A stretch of DNA of 64,000 nucleotides from Haloferax massiliensis (GCF_001368915.1 NZ_CSTE01000005.1:124001-188000), one strand, 5' to 3'. Shown: positions 37,519 through 46,560, counted from the stretch's first letter. Numbers and translations: made by a program. The notes: generated from the letters alone by a model not told the origin.

Positions 37519-37713
37519 TCAGTTATCGACCAGTTCTACCACAATATCTGCGATAATATATGCCGGTGCGAGAATCATCACAGCAAAGGAGACAATAAAT
37601 GCTATAGAACCAAATATGCTGGCTGGGAACGTGAGCGACGAGAGATCACTCGTTAGCGTCATCATCGCCAAAAGAAATAGTCCGATGACGTGGTAAAGTT
37701 CAGTTCTATCCAC
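37519..37713 (-). CDS. Passenger small membrane protein inside the IS5 element
   Basis: The 64-residue frame starts at GTG (VDRTELYHVIGLFLLAMM). Two hydrophobic segments lie at about 8-23 and 29-57, and it ends VVELVDN. It is within the terminal repeats of the IS, antisense to and downstream of the transposase. The function is unknown and reality depends on the frame being translated. Confidence 0.45.
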   Translation of the reverse strand: MDRTELYHVIGLFLLAMMTLTSDLSSLTFPASIFGSIAFIVSFAVMILAPAYIIADIVVELVDN

Positions 37714-37841
37714 AGGCGAACTCGAACGGATTTACCGAAGACTGTTTCGATAAGTTCGCATATCTACCTAGCGCCTGTTGCAGCGAGAAAGTTGTCGAAT
37801 CAATAGGATTTCAACAGAGCCATTTAATTATAAAAATTAGG

Positions 37842-37857
37842 TCTGTTGAGATCCTAT
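37842..37857 (+). repeat. IS5-like terminal repeat remnant
   Basis: GGTCTGTTGAGATCCT differs from the intact element end by one deleted and one changed base. It lies 20 bases beyond the intact element and points rightward. It could be the transposase-3' end of a decayed sister element whose transposase remnant lies at 38650-39061. Confidence 0.45.
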
Positions 37858-38031
37858 TCACGTCTTGCGATGTGCGGATGAGCGAGTTCCCAGCAGAATC
37901 TGTGGAAACCCGAGGAGAGAGACACTCCACCAATGTAAACACTTCTAGATTATCAACAGATCAGAAATTAAAATTCATCGACTAGATTTCCCACAACAAT
38001 AACTTCATTATGTGACAACAACTATGGATAT

Positions 38032-38634
38032 ATGGTCAACATGAAAAAGGACCTTCCCCGCCGAGAGATGATACGAAAGATTGGCATTTCTGCTGTCTCT
38101 CTATCTGCTATTAGCGGTACTGCAGCTGCGGAAAAGAGTGATTCTCAAACTCAGAATGGTACTTCAACCCCAGCCCCGACTAAGGGTGGAGAGCCAGATG
38201 ATGGTCACGAAGTCACTCCACAGTTGGTTACTAACTGGACCTCGGAATGAAGCCCCTACGAGGTCAACGAAAGCGATACGTCTATTCTGAAAAGTAGGTG
38301 GAACGTGATCTCCCCCACTATCGCATCGTACCACCGATTTGACGCACTGGTTGAAGCATCAATGGCAGAACGCCCTGAGATGGTCAGTTCGAATATCGGA
38401 GCTGGCGCTGTAAAGAAAAATTGGGTATATACCGAAGATACAGCTCTTGGAGTACCTGCGTATCACTTCAAGGCGAAGATGTTAGTCGCTCAGCCAACGG
38501 GATCGGAACTGTATCTTGACTCACGGGTTAAAACCGAGAGAACGGGACAGGTCGAAGCGAGAACCGGATGTTACTTCGACCCCGCAACGAATCTCGCTGA
38601 ATCATGGTCTAGGGCATACCTGACTGTAGAATAG
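38032..38634 (+). pseudogene. Secreted protein gene with in-frame TGA
   Basis: From MVNMKKDLPRREMIRK, a twin-arginine-like export signal is followed by a Thr/Pro-rich spacer. The frame meets TGA at 38248-38250 and then continues without another stop to 38634. The second part (SPYEVNESDTSIL to SRAYLTVE) reads as a normal exported domain. A Trp codon TGG changed to TGA would explain it. Overall about 200 residues, family not recognised. Confidence 0.55.
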
Positions 38635-38649
38635 GCTTAGAGCACCACC

Positions 38650-39061
38650 TGGTTTTTTGTTGTGACATCTTTGCGTGGAAAGCGTGACTGTGGTTGAAGC
38701 CGGAAGCGTAATTCCGATGACGCAATTAGTCGGGGGAATTAAGACCGAGATAGTTGAGAAGCACGTGCGAGATGGCCATATCGGGCCGACCAAACGCTTT
38801 ACACAACGTCGAGGGAGACGGAAGCTCCTAAACCTCGATACCTCTCCGAATCCGAGGCATCTCGATAAGCTCGTCACAACGGGTAGTCGTATTCTTCTGC
38901 ACCTTGAAACAAAACAGGACGATGTGCTGGTGGAGTGTGTACCGCCGTTTTGAGAGCTTCGAAGAATAGCGGGCAACAGCTCGCCGAGCCAAGTGAAACA
39001 CTTGCTCTACAAATAGGAGTAACCGCGACTTCGGGAGGACCTGTATCTGGTCAGACTATTG
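38650..39061 (-). pseudogene. Decayed IS5 transposase fragment
   Basis: The minus strand matches the first half of the intact IS5 transposase gene at 36679-37500 at DNA level, from the start region (CCTCCCGAAGTCGCGGTTAC) through ACGTTGTGTAAAGCGTTTG to the first catalytic Asp region, but with frame breaks and no 3' half. It is a truncated and mutated copy. Confidence 0.75.
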
Positions 39062-39755
39062 GGCGGCACCAGCCTGATGGGTATGGAATGGTGCTATCGA
39101 TGACGGACCCGGTCAAGATGTTCGACCGAATTCGGAGTGCCCGATCTATCAACGTGGTGTGCCAGCTATTCGACCAGACAACGTTCTCGACATGATCCAC
39201 AAACTCCTCCGTTATCGTTCAAGTAGAGGAGGATTTTGTACTGGTAGCGTCTATTCTCCCCACAATGAATAAAGGGCTTAGCGTGATGGTGAGTTCCACG
39301 TAACTTGGCGAGACACATAGCGGTTAGAGACATCTATGAGAGCGGCTTCGACGAAGACGTCCGCGAGGCACTCCGTCGTCTGATAGCCGAACAGGCACAG
39401 GTGAGCGTTCCAGAGCGAATCCTCGTTGGTATCCACCACGACGCCGAGATTGGGAGCCCCGACTATAAGCTAATTCAGTCCAATACTGCAATACCGCCTA
39501 GTTGCCCTGCTGAATATACTCTCTCTTAATTAGCTAATTCATTCCCAAATACCATGGAAATAAGCCACGCAACACTTCCATCCTCCGAGGTTGTGGAAGT
39601 TGAGACCGACCTTCTCAATGCATATGGCTCCTCTCTCGTTAGGACCATGATCTTGGGAGTTCGATCGGGTGTTCACCTACTCTGGAAATGCTGAGAACAC
39701 GATGTGCATCTGCATTCCCCAGAAAGAATTTACATCCTTGCGATTGTTCTCCGGT
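39062..39755 (+). other. Degenerate intergenic stretch
   Basis: 694 bases with gene-like scraps but no intact frame. A piece at about 39330-39475 (YESGFDEDVREALRRLIAEQ and onward) has haloarchaeal protein character but no proper start and ends in low-quality sequence. It holds copy B of the short dispersed repeat. Confidence 0.4.
39562..39606 (-). repeat. Short dispersed repeat, copy B
   Basis: The minus strand reads GTCTCAACTTCCACAACC, then TCGGAGGATGGAAGTGTTGC and GTGGCTT. CTTCCA and TGGAAG can pair around the core. Copy C at 42641-42702 shares both the beginning and the end. Confidence 0.5.
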
Positions 39756-40143
39756 GTGACATCTTGGTGTCGGCGTGACTTCGTTCGCTACGGGGCGGTC
39801 GCAGTAACCGCTTCAACTACACTCTTGGCTGGTTGCTCGTCGTGGCAGGATAGCGTTGATGTTGAGGTACACAATGAAGACACGGCTCAACACAGGGTAG
39901 AGGTCACAGCCGTTTCTGAAAGTGAGGAGGAACTATTTACAAAAACTTCGCGTCTTGACCCTGATGAATCGGTTTATTACGATAATGTACCCACCGTTTG
40001 ACCCTGAGAATCCATACTATGTGACGGCGACTCTTGAAAACGGAACTACGGCCAGGTCCGACCCCGAAATGAGCGAGATGACGGCCGTCTGGTTCACCAT
40101 CCGATCCGCCGACGAAATGGTTGGGGGGCGGGAAGCGCCCTGA
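39756..40143 (+). pseudogene. Frameshifted Tat lipoprotein gene
   Basis: From GTG at 39756 the frame gives SWCRRDFVRYGAVAV, then TASTTLLAGCSSW: a Tat motif and lipobox. It continues to DPDESVYYDNVPTV, where it meets TGA at 39999-40001. The next frame continues the same domain as DPENPYYVTATLENGTTA and SDPEMSEMTAVWFTIRSADE. A single frameshift near 39995 splits a small surface lipoprotein of about 128 residues. Confidence 0.6.
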
Positions 40144-40183
40144 CACCGTTCAATCCAATTAGTAAACTCATAGAACACACATC

Positions 40184-40744
40184 ATGAGACGATTTACCAC
40201 ACAGATTCTGTTGATCGTAATCGGCTTCGTCAGCGCGTTGCTTACCGTCGCCGCTGCTCCACGGATCGGAGATAGTCCTCCTGAGCAGTTGGCGACTGTT
40301 TGTACGCTTCTCGCCAGCGGTGCGTTCCTCATTACGGGCAGTGTGTGGTTCGTTGAACGGGAAGCGGAGACAGAGCGATATATTCAGATTCCCGCAGCGA
40401 TGCTCCTCCTACTCGGTGGCGGAGTAATCGTCGTTGCAATCGTGGCATTACAACCACTACAAGGAGGAATAACACAAGGACTTAGAACGATTCTCATGGG
40501 GATTGTGGTTCTCGCAGGAGGCGGCGTCGCCGTTTCGGGGTGGCGATGGCTTCGGGGACGGAATATTCGGCACCCACTCGCTCTGCACACGATTGTACTG
40601 GGACTCGGCTTGAGTTATATTCTATACAAACTTGTTGATCAGGCCATCGCCCCAATTCCAACACCTGTCCTCGTTCTCATTCCGCTTGGTACCGTTGTAC
40701 TTGGGCTGGGAGTGTTGTATCGATTTCCTGCTCAATCCATTTGA
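40184..40744 (+). CDS. Multi-pass membrane protein, unknown function
   Basis: A 186-residue protein with about six hydrophobic helices (8-26, 38-54, 68-86, 98-118, 135-150 and 158-178), the last preceded by the loop DQAIAPIPTP. The frame is intact within an otherwise decayed region. No family was recognised. Confidence 0.6.
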   Translation: MRRFTTQILLIVIGFVSALLTVAAAPRIGDSPPEQLATVCTLLASGAFLITGSVWFVEREAETERYIQIPAAMLLLLGGGVIVVAIVALQPLQGGITQGLRTILMGIVVLAGGGVAVSGWRWLRGRNIRHPLALHTIVLGLGLSYILYKLVDQAIAPIPTPVLVLIPLGTVVLGLGVLYRFPAQSI

Positions 40745-40767
40745 TGATCAGTTAGTCGGATTCTTGA

Positions 40768-42508
40768 GCGTGTCGTGGCCAGCATCTCATAGTGGCTTCG
40801 ACTTGTAAGTCACAACGTACTGTCTTTCGACGAATCGCCCAACAGCCGTACGTTGAGTGGCCAGTCTATGACTCGACACCGTTGTACGATCGAACTTCGC
40901 TCGCCGGGTTAGAATTGGACGTTCGAGTCGTCTCGAAGACGTGGTTCGAACACAAAGATCACGACTCAATTGAGCAGTTCGTCTGTTCACTCCCGCTAGC
41001 CTACTTCCGATTCAACGCTCAAGATCGCTACGCAGCGTCGACTTGCCACGAGATGAACACGCTCTTTCGCGTCTTCATCCTGAAAGAAATCCACGGGTGG
41101 AAGCACGAAACAGCGCTGATCGAGTATCTCGGGTGTCGTCCAGCGCTCTGCAAGCAGTTGGGCTTGGAAAGTGTCCCGGACCAGTCTACGCTGTGGCGCA
41201 GTTGGCACAACCGGTTCACTGCCGAGCTTCGCAGTTCAGTCGAGACAGCTGCGCGGACGATTCTGATCAAAGCCCAGAACGCAGGTGTTGCAGTCCCGCG
41301 CGAACCAGAACGGCACCTCCCATCTCACGGTGACGAAGAGGACGAATCAGATCCGGACGAGCAAGCCGTCCTTGACGAAGCGGCAACGGTTACGGACCAC
41401 GTCAGTCACGTCATCTTCCCGGCCTTCTCATTGAATCGTGGCGACAGCTGTGAGATTCACGAGAACGCCTACTGGGACCTGCAGACGTATCTCGGACTTC
41501 GTGAGCGCCTCGCGGCCAACGAGGGCGCTCGTAGCTTCACCTACGAGTCAACTCGTGAGCGGTAGGGCACGCCCATCGCGAGCAAGTTCGTGACCTCTCA
41601 ATTGCGGAGATCCGAGAGATGTACCGACAGGCCATCGGAAGACTTCTGAACGAAGTTTCGGAGACAGAGCAGTTCTTCCGAGCTGGGATTGTTGCAATCG
41701 ACATTACCGAAGCTGATCCCTTCACTGGTGATAGGACTGGGCACGAAGACGAGATCATCGGCACGAAGGAGTAGACCGACGAGTATGCCTACCAGTGGGC
41801 GACGGTCCAGTTGGTCGGCAATGCCGTCCCTATCGTGCTGGACGCGCGCCCCGTCCGAAAGGGGGAGACTCGACTAGAAATCGTCGAGGACTTGCTCGAT
41901 TCAGCTGAGGACCTCGTTCACGTCGATAACGTGCTGATGGACCGGGAATTTGATAGCCAGCACGTTCTGGAGATGATCAGCCAGCGCGGGCTGTCTTACG
42001 TCGTCCCGAAACGGACGCAGACCAGCGAGAAGGCACAGGCGAATCGATTGCTCCAACGAGATCGGGATCGATACGAGACCGACCGCGGGCTTCACCTCGG
42101 GAGGAACGAATGGCACGAGACGACGCTGATCTACCGACGGAAAGAGGACTCCGAGCACGACGACCACCGGCAGTACTCGGTGTTCATGACGAATTGTGGG
42201 AGTGGGCACCTCACTGAGTACGGGTATCGGTGGGAAATCGAGAGCGGGTACAGATCGATAAAGCGGTTCATGGCTGCTACCACGTCGAAGAATTTCGGGC
42301 TTCGTTTCTTCTACTTCGCGTTCGCGTGCCTGCTGTACTCGATCTGGCGAGCCGTCGACTTGCTCGTCCAGGTCGCGTTGACCGGTGAGTACGAGCACTC
42401 GCCGATGGTGACGGCAGATAACACACTGACGCTGCTGAAGAAGGAGACCGGAATCGGATAGAGAGACACTCAGTTCTGGGTTAGCGCGCGGTCTGAGTGG
42501 CTACACTG
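40768..42508 (+). mobile_element. Decayed insertion sequence, relative of the element at 33.9 kb
   Basis: It contains a broken transposase (40792-42461). Its right end, read inward from 42508, is CAGTGTAGCCACTCAGACC, which matches the transposase-3' end of the element at 33.9 kb at 15 of 19 bases. The left end near 40768 is only weakly similar, so that boundary is approximate. Confidence 0.55.
40792..42461 (+). pseudogene. Broken DDE transposase of the same family as at 33922-35511
   Basis: The first frame (to 41565) carries YWDLQTYLGLRERLAANEGA. A frameshift near 41560 is needed to continue with AVGHAHREQVRDLSIAEI, and a TAG at 41772-41774 interrupts before TDEYAYQWATVQLVGNAV. The rest is intact: VLMDREFDSQHVLEM (second Asp) and YGYRWEIESGYRSIKR (Glu). 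These parallel CDREFDSKAV and WQIENEYKSIK of the intact relative, so it is a dead transposase. Confidence 0.8.
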
Positions 42509-42946
42509 TTGGATGTCTCGAAAATTCGCCCTTACGATTGGAAGTGTGACAAGAATGGCCGCTTGGAGAGAGAATTGAGGTAGTTTCCGCTGACCCAATC
42601 GGCAAAATACACGCATTACAGCCCTGCTATACCCGTTGTAGTCTCAACTTCCAACACACGGTACGCCTCCAAGTTTCGGAGGATGAATGTGTTGCGTGCC
42701 TTCTCAACAAGGCTATCGGGCTTGAATCAAACCTGGTGACGAGTACCTGCATTCCGACTCCGTTTCTCCGGAAACGGTGGGGTGTGTAGTCCAAATACCA
42801 ACGGTTATGCTGAGAACTGACAACTCGTTTCGCTCCCTATAGAGCTGAACTCCAGAACTTCTGACGATATCTGAGGTGGCTTTGCGAGGGGAGTCAAGCG
42901 ACGAGGAGCCGACACAGTTTTGATTCTGTGCATACAACGTATGTAC
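42509..42946 (+). other. Intergenic region before the toxin-antitoxin pair
   Basis: 438 bases without a supported gene. It contains copy C of the dispersed repeat (42641-42702) and presumably the promoter of the antitoxin gene, although no clear TATA box was identified. Confidence 0.4.
42641..42702 (+). repeat. Short dispersed repeat, copy C
   Basis: It reads GTCTCAACTTCCAACACACG, then TTTCGGAGGATGAATGTGTT and GCGTGCCTT. It shares the first 13 bases, the CGGAGGATG core and the GTGTTGCGTG end with copy B at 39562-39606, with a longer middle. Confidence 0.5.
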
Positions 42947-43249
42947 ATGGGCACGAAGCGGGTCAATTTCCGGCTCCCCGAAGAGTTGGTAACACGCGCC
43001 GACATCGCTGCCGAAGTTACTCACAAAAACAGAACGGAGATTCTCATTGAAGCACTCCGACAGTATCTCGAAGAGAAAGAGTCTGATGAGAGTTTTCGTG
43101 AGGCCGTCGTCGAACTGTATCTGGACAACCACATCGAGTTCGAGAAACTTGTCGAGATTATCGGGCGGCAAGATGCCGAAGCTGTCCGTGCGTCGAAAGA
43201 GGTGCTTGATCGTGGCGAAGAACTCGCAGACAAACTCGCAGACCTCTAA
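42947..43249 (+). CDS. Ribbon-helix-helix antitoxin
   Basis: A 100-residue protein. The RHH DNA-binding unit is at the N-terminus: MGTKRVNFRLPEELVTRADI gives the strand and first helix, and HKNRTEILIEALRQYLEEKE the second helix. The C-terminal half is acidic and helical and would bind the toxin. Its TAA is directly followed by the ATG of the PIN-domain gene, so they form a toxin-antitoxin operon. An ATG two codons earlier (42941) is an alternative start. Confidence 0.85.
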   Translation: MGTKRVNFRLPEELVTRADIAAEVTHKNRTEILIEALRQYLEEKESDESFREAVVELYLDNHIEFEKLVEIIGRQDAEAVRASKEVLDRGEELADKLADL

Positions 43250-43750
43250 ATGCTCGTTGTAGACACGAGCGCATTCATCTCTCTTTCAGTCGGCGAAGTG
43301 CTTGACGTCTTCGTCACCGAGTTTGACGTCGCCACTACAGAGACAGTTCTTGAGGAACTACACAGAACTGCTGAGTACAACGACCACCATGGCAAAGCCG
43401 CCAATACCGCCCTCGATATGGCCGACGAGTTCACCGTTGTTGCTGTCGCTAGTGGTGAGTTTGTGACGAGTCGAATCGACGATGGTGAAGCCAGCTGCGT
43501 AGCTGCAGTCCGTGAGGTGGATGCAGCGTTCTTGATCACCGACGACTACAGAGCCCTTCCTGAGCTTCGAAAACTAGTGAGTGCAGAAGTTGCGTTATCT
43601 CCGATCGTTCTCCGGGCGCTGGTCAAACGCGCTGCTCTCAGCGAAGAGGAAGCAAGAGTCGCTTTCGAGACCATGGCAGAAGGACGCGATTGGCTTGGTG
43701 CGCCGATCTACCGGTACGCTCGGCAGCTCCTCGACGATACCTCAAAGTAG
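43250..43750 (+). CDS. PIN-domain (VapC-like) toxin
   Basis: A 166-residue PIN nuclease. The acidic site residues can be placed: Asp in MLVVDTSAFISL (5), Glu in TVLEELHRTAEY (about 36), Asp/Glu in SRIDDGEASCVAAVRE (about 77-80) and Asp in FLITDDYRALPEL (about 97). VapC enzymes cleave RNA and are held in check by the antitoxin encoded immediately upstream with no gap. The position next to decayed IS elements fits an accessory module. Confidence 0.85.
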   Translation: MLVVDTSAFISLSVGEVLDVFVTEFDVATTETVLEELHRTAEYNDHHGKAANTALDMADEFTVVAVASGEFVTSRIDDGEASCVAAVREVDAAFLITDDYRALPELRKLVSAEVALSPIVLRALVKRAALSEEEARVAFETMAEGRDWLGAPIYRYARQLLDDTSK

Positions 43751-44650
43751 GGCAGGCTTCCTCAAACTCTACAGAAGAATCAACGCGAGTGCCCCGGGGC
43801 TTGACCCCGAGGCGGTTCATTGCTACAAGAGGATGTACGAAACTGGCATCTCCGCTGAGTACGTGGGTGCCCTGATAGCGCTTCAGTCGTTCTTCGGCGA
43901 GTCGTCGTGGGAAGACCCACTATCGGCGAGGAGGAGTGAGGCGTCCACCCGCCAACTGCTCTCGGTGCAGTTCGTGTGGCCAGATATCGGCCGGCAACCG
44001 GTATTCGAATCCTCGGGGTCGTTCTGAAATGACGAATATGTGCTAGACCCGCCCCGAGGCCCACTGTCTGCACTTCCATCCAGAGTCCAGCGGTGGGACG
44101 AGTCCAGCGATTTCGTCGCCGAAACCGAACTCAGAGGGGCTTTACTACGGAATCTGACTGGAAGGGTAGGTTAAAATAATCCGGACAGAATTACAAATAT
44201 AAGTTTGTAAATCCTCGTACGCCCTTCGTAAACGTCACCTGACAAGTGACGTTCGCCGTGCAATAGTCACCCAGATGGTATTCTCTAATTCAGAACGAAC
44301 GTTCGACGTGAGGGCGATCAGTACGCGAGTAGCGTCAGTGATGCCGGCTATCGGCCTCGTTAACGAACGGTTCGGAGGAGGGACAGTACACACCGGGATT
44401 CGCTGTTCTCAGACAAAGAATTCTGTCGATGGCCGTCGGCTTCGAGCGACCGCCGTGTCCCGTCGGCCGTGGCGATCGGACGCCCATTGTGCATCGGCTC
44501 GCATCAAAGCGCCCGAAAGCGGAGCGTTCATGCGTGGTGAGGCATGTGAGCAGCGTTCGAAGCGTCTGAGTTCGCGCCCCAGGCTATCGAAACGCGAGCA
44601 GCACGCAACTACCCCAAGAGTTTACTACAGGCTACTCAGTTTGGATACTC
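43751..44650 (+). other. Right edge of the accessory island, no intact gene
   Basis: 900 bases. A fragment at about 43785-43910 (SAPGLDPEAVHCYKRMYETG, then ISAEYVGALIALQSFFGE) has protein character but no start or end of its own. Two neighbouring inverted repeats lie at 44191-44253. From about 44270 GC content rises again. The promoter of the oxidoreductase gene at 44651 must lie at its right end. Confidence 0.4.
44191..44253 (+). repeat. Two adjacent inverted repeats
   Basis: TTACAAA TATAAG TTTGTAA (44191-44210) is followed by AACGTCAC CTGACAA GTGACGTT (44231-44253). Both arms pair perfectly. They could be operators or hairpins. They stand about 400 bases before the next gene. Confidence 0.5.
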
Positions 44651-45721
44651 ATGAGAGAATGGATCGATTCATACGAGGAGCGCGACTGGCAGACGACCAC
44701 CGATGGAAGCGTTCGATACGCGTTAATCGGCCTCGGGTGGTGGACCGTCGACGTTGCACTCCCCGCCATCGAATCGTCCGAACTCGGGGAGGTAACGACC
44801 CTTGTGAGCAGTACGACCGAGAAAGCGCAGCGACTCGCTGATGCCAACGGCGTCGACCACGGCATCAGCTACGACGAGTTCCACGAGGGGAAGGCGGAAT
44901 CGGCGTACGACGCCGTGTACGTCGGAACGCCGAACGCATTCCACCTCGAATACGTCGAAACCGCGGCATCGCTCGGCAAAGCGATCCTCTGCGAAAAGCC
45001 GATGGAATCGACCGTCGAGCGGGCGAGACAGGTCGTCGAAACGTGCGACGACGCCGACGTACCCCTGATGGTCGCCTATCGAATGCACACCGACCCCGCA
45101 GTCCGTCGGGCCCGTGACCTCATCGAATCGGGGTTCATCGGCGAACCCGTGTCGGTGTACGGGAACAACACCCAACCGCTGCTAAAGATGATTCCCGACG
45201 AGGACCAATGGCGGCTCGACCCGGAGCTGTCGGGCTACGGAACGTCCGTGATGGACCTCGGAATCTACTCCATCAACACGGCGAGATTCCTCCTCGACCG
45301 TGACCCGGTCGCGGTGCAATCGCAGATGAGTTCTCACCACGACGCCTTCGAGGACGTCCCCGACGAACGGTCGGGGGCGCTGTTAGTCCTCGAAGACGAC
45401 GTGAAGATGGTCACCACCGACAGCCAAAACGCCCACGAAGACACCCAGCTCAAGATTACGGGAACCGAGGGGCAGATAGACCTGCACCCGGCCTTCCACG
45501 GGAAGTGCTCGCTCCATCTCTCGCGTAACGACACCAAAGTCACCGTCGAACACGAGACGTTCGACGACGAACGCGAGATGAGAGAGGAGTTCGACTACTT
45601 CTCAGACCGTATCCTCAGCGATACCCCGGTGTACGCAGACGGGAGACACGGGCTCGAAGACATGCGTATCATCTCCGCGATCCACGAGGCGGCCCGGACC
45701 AACGAAGTAGTGGAGCTCTGA
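44651..45721 (+). CDS. Gfo/Idh/MocA dehydrogenase, D-xylose 1-dehydrogenase-like
   Basis: A 356-residue NAD(P)-dependent sugar dehydrogenase. The nucleotide loop is YALIGLGWWTVDVALPAIES (from residue 23), and the catalytic Lys is in ILCEKPMESTVERA (about 117). The GLGWWT pattern, the extended N-terminus (WIDSYEERDWQ) and the end GLEDMRIISAIHEAA resemble, as I recall them, the haloarchaeal D-xylose dehydrogenase (Gfo6/XDH) group. It stands alone, so a sugar oxidation role is likely but the substrate is unproven. Confidence 0.8.
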   Translation: MREWIDSYEERDWQTTTDGSVRYALIGLGWWTVDVALPAIESSELGEVTTLVSSTTEKAQRLADANGVDHGISYDEFHEGKAESAYDAVYVGTPNAFHLEYVETAASLGKAILCEKPMESTVERARQVVETCDDADVPLMVAYRMHTDPAVRRARDLIESGFIGEPVSVYGNNTQPLLKMIPDEDQWRLDPELSGYGTSVMDLGIYSINTARFLLDRDPVAVQSQMSSHHDAFEDVPDERSGALLVLEDDVKMVTTDSQNAHEDTQLKITGTEGQIDLHPAFHGKCSLHLSRNDTKVTVEHETFDDEREMREEFDYFSDRILSDTPVYADGRHGLEDMRIISAIHEAARTNEVVEL

Positions 45722-46062
45722 GCGGGTAGTCGGTTCGGGTCTCGAACCCGCTGTTGAGCGCACCCGAGTCAGGGTTGTCGGAGAGGAGATCAATCATAGT
45801 AGATGACAATTATACTGATTTAATGCCCCACTGTATCTGTCTTTTGATATTTATGCCGGAAGGCGAGAGCCGCACAGAAGAATCGGGGCATCGGGTGCGA
45901 TTGGTCGCGGGATACACTAACGATGGACCGAGCGCCTCATCGGCGAGCGACCCGCACCCTTCGGGGAGACGGCCACCCGTCACACACCGTCACCACTACT
46001 CGACTCGGCGAGCGCGCTCTCGCGCCCGGACAGACGGCTGGCTGGGTCCGGCCGGGCGACGC
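45722..46062 (+). other. Intergenic region between convergent genes
   Basis: 341 bases with an AT-rich middle (45795-45855, including tgatatttatgcc). No gene is supported. It lies between the 3' ends of the oxidoreductase and DUF1269 genes, so it may only hold transcription ends. Confidence 0.4.
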
Positions 46063-46560
46063 TTATCCCGCGATCTCCTCGGCGGCGAACGCCTCACGGA
46101 GTCGGTCTTCGTCCTCGGGCGAGAGGTTCGTCTCGATGATCTCGAACTCGACGTCCGACAGTTCGGCTTTGATTCGGTCGACCTGTGCGTCGTGGGACAA
46201 CAGAAACAGCGCGGAGTTACCGGGTTCGACCGTGTTCGCGACCTCTTTGATGAACGCGTCATCGATGCCGATGTCGGTGAACTTGCCGCTGAGCGCGCCC
46301 GTCACGGCCCCGACCGCCATCCCGAGCCACGGCATCCAGAAGATGACGCCGATGAGGAGGCCCCAGAACGAACCCCCCAGCGCGCCGACGCCGACGAGGC
46401 TCTGGGCCTGTTTGACTTTCACCTGCCCGTTTTCTTTTCGGACGGCGATGGCGGCGTCCTCTATCGTAATCAGTTCGCGCCGCTGGAGGTGGTACAGCTT
46501 CTCCCGCATGTTCTCCGCACCGTCCATCGTATCGAACGCGAGTACGACCAGTGAACTCAT
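46063..46560 (-). CDS. DUF1269 family membrane-associated protein
   Basis: A 165-residue protein: MSSLVVLAFDTMDGAENMRE, then ELITIEDAAIAVRKENGQVK, a hydrophobic glycine-rich hairpin (about 57-95, GALGGSFWGLLIGVIFWMPW) and a C-terminal alpha/beta part ending DEDRLREAFAAEEIAG. This is the full DUF1269 layout. The biochemical role is unknown; it is often stress related. Confidence 0.88.
   Translation of the reverse strand: MSSLVVLAFDTMDGAENMREKLYHLQRRELITIEDAAIAVRKENGQVKVKQAQSLVGVGALGGSFWGLLIGVIFWMPWLGMAVGAVTGALSGKFTDIGIDDAFIKEVANTVEPGNSALFLLSHDAQVDRIKAELSDVEFEIIETNLSPEDEDRLREAFAAEEIAG

Larger units (their letters stand above)
36627..37821 (+). mobile_element. IS5-type insertion sequence with passenger gene
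   Basis: Perfect 17-base terminal inverted repeats, GGCTCTGTTGAAATCCT, occur at 36627-36643 and, inverted, at 37805-37821. Both sides are flanked by the same 8 bases, ATTTAATT (36619-36626 and 37822-37829), a perfect target duplication, so insertion is recent. The 1195-base element holds the transposase and, after it on the opposite strand, a small membrane-protein frame in about 300 bases of extra DNA. Confidence 0.9.

Noticed and set aside
43780-44027. Open frames after the PIN toxin as a third toxin-antitoxin gene
   Set aside because: No start with a ribosome site or promoter and no recognisable domain; the fragment looks like a gene remnant.
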